DNA of 64,000 bases from Dehalococcoidia bacterium (GTDB taxonomy: Bacteria; Chloroflexota; Dehalococcoidia; SM23-28-2; RBG-16-64-32). The position numbers were made by a program, and so were the translations under genes. The stretch is taken from NCBI GenBank assembly GCA_030649945.1, contig JAUSFE010000032.1:62001-126000 (forward strand). Reading direction: 5' to 3'. How positions within the stretch are numbered: position 1 is the first letter of the stretch; every line of letters begins with the position of its first letter. Shown in pieces: positions 59,837 through 64,000 of the stretch. The notes below the pieces were generated by a model, which had not been told where the DNA came from, did no database searches, and saw only the letters and a list, made by a program, of their open reading frames with translations.

Positions 59837-62800
59837 TTACCCGCAGCGATTATACCCGCACGAGCGGCAGACCAGGCACCCCTCCTGGTACGCCAGCAGC
59901 GCGCCGCACTCCGGGCAGCCCATGCCCGTGGGCTCGCCCGTACGGGCGCCCGTCTGGGCGCCGGCGTGGGCGGACGCGTCGCTCAGGTGATAGGAGGCGT
60001 CGGCGCGGGCGGCCTCCGGCGCGAACTTCAGCTCCAGCCAGCGGAAGATGTAGTCCACGAGGCTCGTGGCCCACGGGACCTGCGGGTTGTTGGTGCGGCC
60101 GTAGGGCTGAAAGCGCGTGTTCTTCAGCTTGGCGGCGAGGTCCGCGATGGCGACGCCGTACTGCAGGGTGACGGAGGTGAGCACGGCCACGGCGTCCATG
60201 AGGCCGGAAACGGTCGAGCCTTCCTTGTTGATCTTGACGAAGATCTCGCCCGGGCGGCCGTCGTCGTAGAGGCCCACCGTGATGTAGCCCTCCTGGTCGG
60301 CGACCTGGAACTTGTGCGTGATGGAGCGGCGCTCGCCCGCCAGGTGCTCGCGGTAGGGCTTCGGGCGGCCCAGGCCGGCGATGGCGGCCTCGATCCCGCC
60401 GGCGATCTCGGCCAGGGCCGGCGCTGTCTCCTGCTCCGGCCCCTTCATGTTTACCGTGGTGTGCGAGAGGACGGAGTAGTCGCGGGAGCCCTCGCGGTAG
60501 ATGGTGATGCCCTTGCAGCCCTCCCGGTGCGCGAGCCAGAAGGCCTGGGCGACGTCGCTCTCGGCTGCGGCGTAAGGGAAGTTGATGGTCTTGGAGACGG
60601 CGTTGTCCGTGTGGCGCTGGAAGGCGGCCTGCATGCGCACGTGCCACTCGGGCGCGATCTCGTGCGCGGTTACGAAAAGGCGCTGCGCCCAGTCCGGAAC
60701 ATCGTTGCGTTCACGCAGGCTGCCGCCGGCGGCCAGGTAGTCCATGAGCTCCTCGCCGTAGAAGCCGCCGTCCTGCGCCACCTGCAGGAAGTATTTGTTC
60801 ACCTCTCGCAGCGTTGTCAGCTTTGAGGGCTCTTTCGGGTCCAGGTAGTGCCGGCGGGTGTAGGCCAGGGCGAACACCGGCTCGATGCCGGAGGAGGCGT
60901 CGGCGATGATGGAGATGGTGCCTGTGGGCGCGACGGTGGTGCGCGTGGCGTTGCGGTGCGGAGACTCAGGGTCGTAGCGCGAGCCCTTCCAGGCGGGGAA
61001 GACGCCGCGCTCGCGGGCCAGGTCCAGGGAGGCGTCGTTGGCCTTCTCCTGGATGAAGCGCATGACCTCCTCGCCCAGGGCCAGCGCCTCCTCGCAGTCG
61101 TAAGGGATGCCGAGCTGCAGCAGGGCGTCGTGCCAGCCCATGACCCCCAGGCCGATCTTGCGCGTGAGCCTGGTGGCGTCGTCGATCTGTGGGACTGGAT
61201 AGCGGTTCATGTCGATGACATCGTCCAGGAAGCGGACGCACTCCGGGATGATGGTGGCCAGGCGCTCCCAGTCCAGGCGGGGCTTCTCGCCGCCCGTCTT
61301 CACGAAGCGGGCCAGGTTGAGCGAGCCCAGGTTGCACGATTCGTAGGGGAGAAGCGGTTGCTCGCCGCAATTGTGAACGTAGAGTCCGTTGGCATCGAAG
61401 GCGTTGATCCCCGGCACCTGGACGTCGAAGACCTCTTGGTCGCCGTCCGCCACAATCGCGCTGACAGTCGCAAGGAACCTTTCGCGGTTCAGCATGCGTT
61501 TGTAGCGGTTGAGAGCGGTTGTCAGCCGGGTGCGCTTGGCCGTGTCTTCGAAGTTGATGACCGCCTGGTATCGGGCGAGGTTCTCGCCGGCGATCACGAG
61601 TTCGTGCTGCGCCTTGATCGCATAAAGCCGGTGTCCGCCCCTGCCATCGGGCAGCGGCCGCTTTCCCTCGAGGCGGCGGTTTCGGTAGATGCGGCTGGCA
61701 ATGCCGAGCCGCAGCAGCATGCGCTGCACTGCCTGCAGCAGGCAAAGGTCGCTCTGGGCGAGGCGGATGCTGACGCCTTTGCCGTGGTGGCCCTGGACGG
61801 AGCCGTCGCAGTCGAAGAGGCCGCGCAGGAAGCCGCGGTAGAACTGCGAGGAGGCCTTTTCCAGGGCAGGAGAGATAGCCTTCCGGCCCGGCGTCATGCC
61901 CAGCGAGAGCGCAAGGTGCCTAACGGCGGCGAGCGAGAGACGCCACTCACGGCCGGGCACCGGCCGCCAGCCGAGGAAATCGCGGCGATGCGGAAGAGTG
62001 CGGGCGGCTGACTCGGCGGCCTGCATCATGCCCTCGGCACCCGCCGCCTGCGGCCAGGACGCGAGGACCGCCTTGTCCTCCTTCAGCGTACCGTCCCCCA
62101 CGAGGAGGCCAATGAGATACCCTTCCTCCTCGCCGTACCGGCCCGGCCACTCCGGCCGGCAGCGGTGATCGTGCAGCACGATGCGGTCGCCGGGCTTCAA
62201 CTCCCGCGCGGCCACCCATTCTGTGCGCCGACTGTACCTGGTGAGATGGGCCGCGCGAGCGACAAGGTGGTCCGGCGTAAGCCGCAGGACGTGGCCCTCC
62301 CCGGTCTCCAGGCGGACGACTGTCCTTGTCCCCGTGGGGAAGAAGCCGGAATCGCCCGTGCTGAAGGCGACGCCATCGACCACGAGGCGCTCTGGTTTCC
62401 CGAGAAGCTCGCATACCTGTCGCGGGCCGCCATCGGTGAGCACCCAGGTCTCGCCGGTGACGCAAGGATTCGTAGCCTCGATCTCGCCCAGGTTCGGCGT
62501 GGGGTTGTCGCGGTTGATGCGGTCGATGAAGACGATGCCCGGGTCGCCGTTCTTCCAGGCGTTGGCGACGATGAGCTGGAAGACTTCGCGCGCGCGCCGC
62601 CGGCCGGCTACGGAGCCGTCACGGGGGTTGATCAGCTCGTACTCCTCGTCGCGCTCGACGGCCTCCATGAAGCGCTCCGACAGGGCAACGGAGATGTTGA
62701 AGTTCTGGAGGGCGCGCATGTCCGCCTTCAGGCAGATGAACTCCTCGATGTCCGGGTGGGTGACGGCGAGGATGCCCATGTTGGCGCCGCGGCGGGTGCC

Positions 62801-63361
62801 GCCCTGCTTGATGGCCTCCGTGGCGGCGTCAAAGACCCTCAGGAAGGAGACCGGGCCGGAGGCCACGCCCATGGTGGAGCGCACGCGGTCGCCCCGCGGG
62901 CGCAGGCGGGAGAAGGCGTAGCCGGTGCCGCCGCCGGACTGGTGGATGACCGCCGTCTCCTTGATCGCCTCGAAGATGCCCTCGATGCTATCTGGCACGG
63001 GCAGGACGAAGCAGGCGGCCAGCTGCTGGAGCTCGCGGCCCGCGTTCATGAGGGTGGGGGAGTTGGGCAGGAAGTCCAGGCGCTGCATGAGGGCGAGGAA
63101 GCGCCCTTCCCAGAGCGCCGCTCTCTCCTCAGGCTCGGCAGCGGCGCTGCGGCCGGGGTCTAAACGCGCCTTATCAACATTTTCAGGGTTGTACGTGAGC
63201 TCCGCCTGGGCGATATTGTGGGCGACGCGCCGCAAGAGTTGCTCGGGTGTCTCCGCGGGGCGTCCCGAGTCGTCCTTGGCCAGATAGCGTCGTTCCAGCA
63301 CGATACGGGCGTTGTCAGATAGCGCCAGCTGTGCTGCTCCGTCGCGTTCGCGTGTGCTCAT
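59837..63361 (-). CDS. nrdJ: Adenosylcobalamin-dependent (class II) ribonucleoside-diphosphate reductase with intein
   Basis: A 1174-residue precursor. The mature enzyme, about 809 residues, reduces ribonucleotides for DNA synthesis with vitamin B12. Landmarks are [62 protein letters not shown] across the splice site, [11 protein letters not shown], and the C-terminal zinc motif CPECG...[10 protein letters not shown]. An intein of 365 residues interrupts ATNP/CGEQ. A promoter is expected between 63361 and 63553, divergent from the DGQHR gene. Its 3' end is the left-hand copy for the duplicated tail described at 57871. Confidence 0.96.
   Translation of the reverse strand: [1174 protein letters not shown]
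59838..59860. repeat. Right copy of the 23-bp nrdJ 3'-end direct repeat
   Basis: The true nrdJ terminus, matching 57871-57893 with one mismatch. The repeat begins at the stop codon, so the inserted segment left the NrdJ C-terminus intact. Confidence 0.75.
61370..62464 (-). other. Intein with LAGLIDADG (DOD) homing endonuclease inside NrdJ
   Basis: Residues 300-664 of the precursor form an intein. It starts with Cys ([13 protein letters not shown]), has block B as [11 protein letters not shown], and ends GLYVHN before the +1 Cys of CGEQ, so all splicing residues are present. The homing domain has the two DOD helices [13 protein letters not shown] and [12 protein letters not shown]. The insertion is at the highly conserved active-site Cys motif NPCGEQ. 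Both functions look intact. Confidence 0.93.
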
Positions 63362-63491
63362 ATCTGGTCAAAGTATAGCACCGAGGAGAGCCGAAACTTA
63401 CTCGGGAGTGACAGCCAGGGCGGGAGCGCAGAGCGGGGAGCGAAGGACGGAAGTCGGCAACCCGGAAGCAAGTCAGTCTCGGTTCCGTCTA

Positions 63492-63519
63492 TTGACAAAA
63501 AGTTCAGTCCGATTACCAT
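63492..63519 (+). promoter_or_regulatory. Sigma70-type promoter for the DGQHR gene
   Basis: TTGACA (63492-63497), a 16-bp spacer, then TACCAT (63514-63519), about 34 bp before the ATG at 63553. The -35 is consensus; the -10 is moderate. Confidence 0.55.
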
Positions 63520-63552
63520 TTAGGGTAGCCGCAGACAAAGGGGGCGGGGAGA

Positions 63553-64000
63553 ATGGCTATTTCCGCAGTTGACTTGGCGCGCGGGCCGGCCGCCGCTTCG
63601 GGTGTGCTGCAGGTGCACGCCTTACGCTTCCGCCAGAAGCGGCCCGACGTGAACCTCTACGTTACAGCCTTGCCCCTGAAGGCGCTGCTGGGGCGGTTTC
63701 AGGCGGACACCTACGCGGCGCAGAACCCACGGGGTTACCAGCGGCCCGTCACCGCGTCGCGGCTGCGGCAGCTGTCCGGCTATATGCAGTCCGAAGAGGG
63801 GATGCTGCCGACGTCCGTCCTCCTGTGCATCCGGCAGCCGCATCGCGCCGCCTTCCAGCCGGACGCCGGCGCCAACGGCTCCGGGGACAGCGGGCTGCTG
63901 ACGATCCCGCCGGACGTGCCGCTGTGGGTGGTGGATGGCCAGCACCGGCTGTTCGGCCTGGAGCGGGCGCTGAAGAAGGACAAGGTCAAGTGGCTGGCGG
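63553..64000 (+). CDS. DGQHR-domain (DndB-like) protein, 5' part
   Basis: The frame opens at ATG 63553 and runs off the window after 149 codons. LQVHALRFRQKRPDVNLYVTALPLKALLGRF, GYQRPVTASRLRQLSGYM and VPLWVVDGQHRLFGLERAL give the diagnostic DGQHR motif of the DndB/DGQHR family. DndB controls DNA phosphorothioation operons, but related DGQHR proteins occur in other defence contexts, so the system cannot be named until the downstream genes are seen. The start follows GGGGAGA and a sigma70-like promoter. Confidence 0.85.
   Translation, partial: MAISAVDLARGPAAASGVLQVHALRFRQKRPDVNLYVTALPLKALLGRFQADTYAAQNPRGYQRPVTASRLRQLSGYMQSEEGMLPTSVLLCIRQPHRAAFQPDAGANGSGDSGLLTIPPDVPLWVVDGQHRLFGLERALKKDKVKWLA

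Overview
The window is high-GC bacterial DNA. Two properties suggest Chloroflexota, perhaps a Dehalococcoidia-like lineage: the housekeeping set (adenosylcobalamin-dependent ribonucleotide reductase, RNase Y, a YmdB-type phosphoesterase, recX-recA, yggS-proC-yggT) and the interspersed-repeat insertion that codes for NPSTNSGQA inside recA. This taxonomic call is inference.

Layout. (1) 1-6.4 kb, minus strand: a metabolic block with two short-chain dehydrogenases, a ThDP-dependent decarboxylase/synthase, a convincing NAD-formate dehydrogenase and a fatty-acid desaturase. (2) 6.75-41.93 kb: an accessory glycan island of about 35 kb. It lies between a tRNA-Asp(GTC) gene (41934-42009) and an exact copy of that tRNA's last 16 nt (6751-6766), the arrangement left by integration at a tRNA 3' end. 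A second, 45-nt tRNA-Met-like 3' fragment lies at 7115-7159. The island holds a SARP-type regulator, a polyprenol-phosphate sugar transferase, CDP-4-keto-6-deoxyglucose genes (rfbG, rfbF), one GT1, five GT4 and two GT2 glycosyltransferases, a methyltransferase/degenerate-GT2 fusion, an ABC-2 exporter, a Wzz-like protein, a Wzy/ligase-like protein, a CpsD-like ATPase, four methyltransferases, two APH/EcKL-like kinases, two secreted glycosidase-like proteins and two secreted repeat proteins. (3) 41.9-51.2 kb, core genes mostly on the minus strand: PHP, ymdB, rny, recX, recA, yggT, proC, yggS, with a toxin-antitoxin pair embedded in the yggS-proC operon. (4) 51.4-57.8 kb: a WYL regulator, a cupin and small metabolic enzymes. 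(5) 57.8-63.4 kb: nrdJ, carrying an intein with a homing-endonuclease domain; its 3' end is duplicated around a DUF4411/ImmA-type module. (6) The right edge holds the start of a DGQHR-domain (DndB-like) gene.

Most notable result: seven intergenic sites in the island share one geometry. Each has two TTAAC boxes (one is CTAAC) exactly 11 bp apart, and a -10-like hexamer that starts exactly 15 bp after the start of the second box, so 8 bp follow its 7-bp unit. This is the architecture known for operators of Streptomyces antibiotic regulatory proteins, and the island encodes one SARP-type activator (8703-9527) with its own sigma70-like promoter. The sites precede the sugar-transferase operon, a small unknown protein, a divergent GT2/methyltransferase pair, both secreted repeat proteins and the long plus-strand operon starting at 20458. 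I infer one SARP-controlled regulon that builds, exports and displays a modified surface glycan or glycolipid.

Limits: family calls come from motifs read by eye. Start codons were chosen from ribosome-binding sites, overlaps and known family N-termini. No database search was run.
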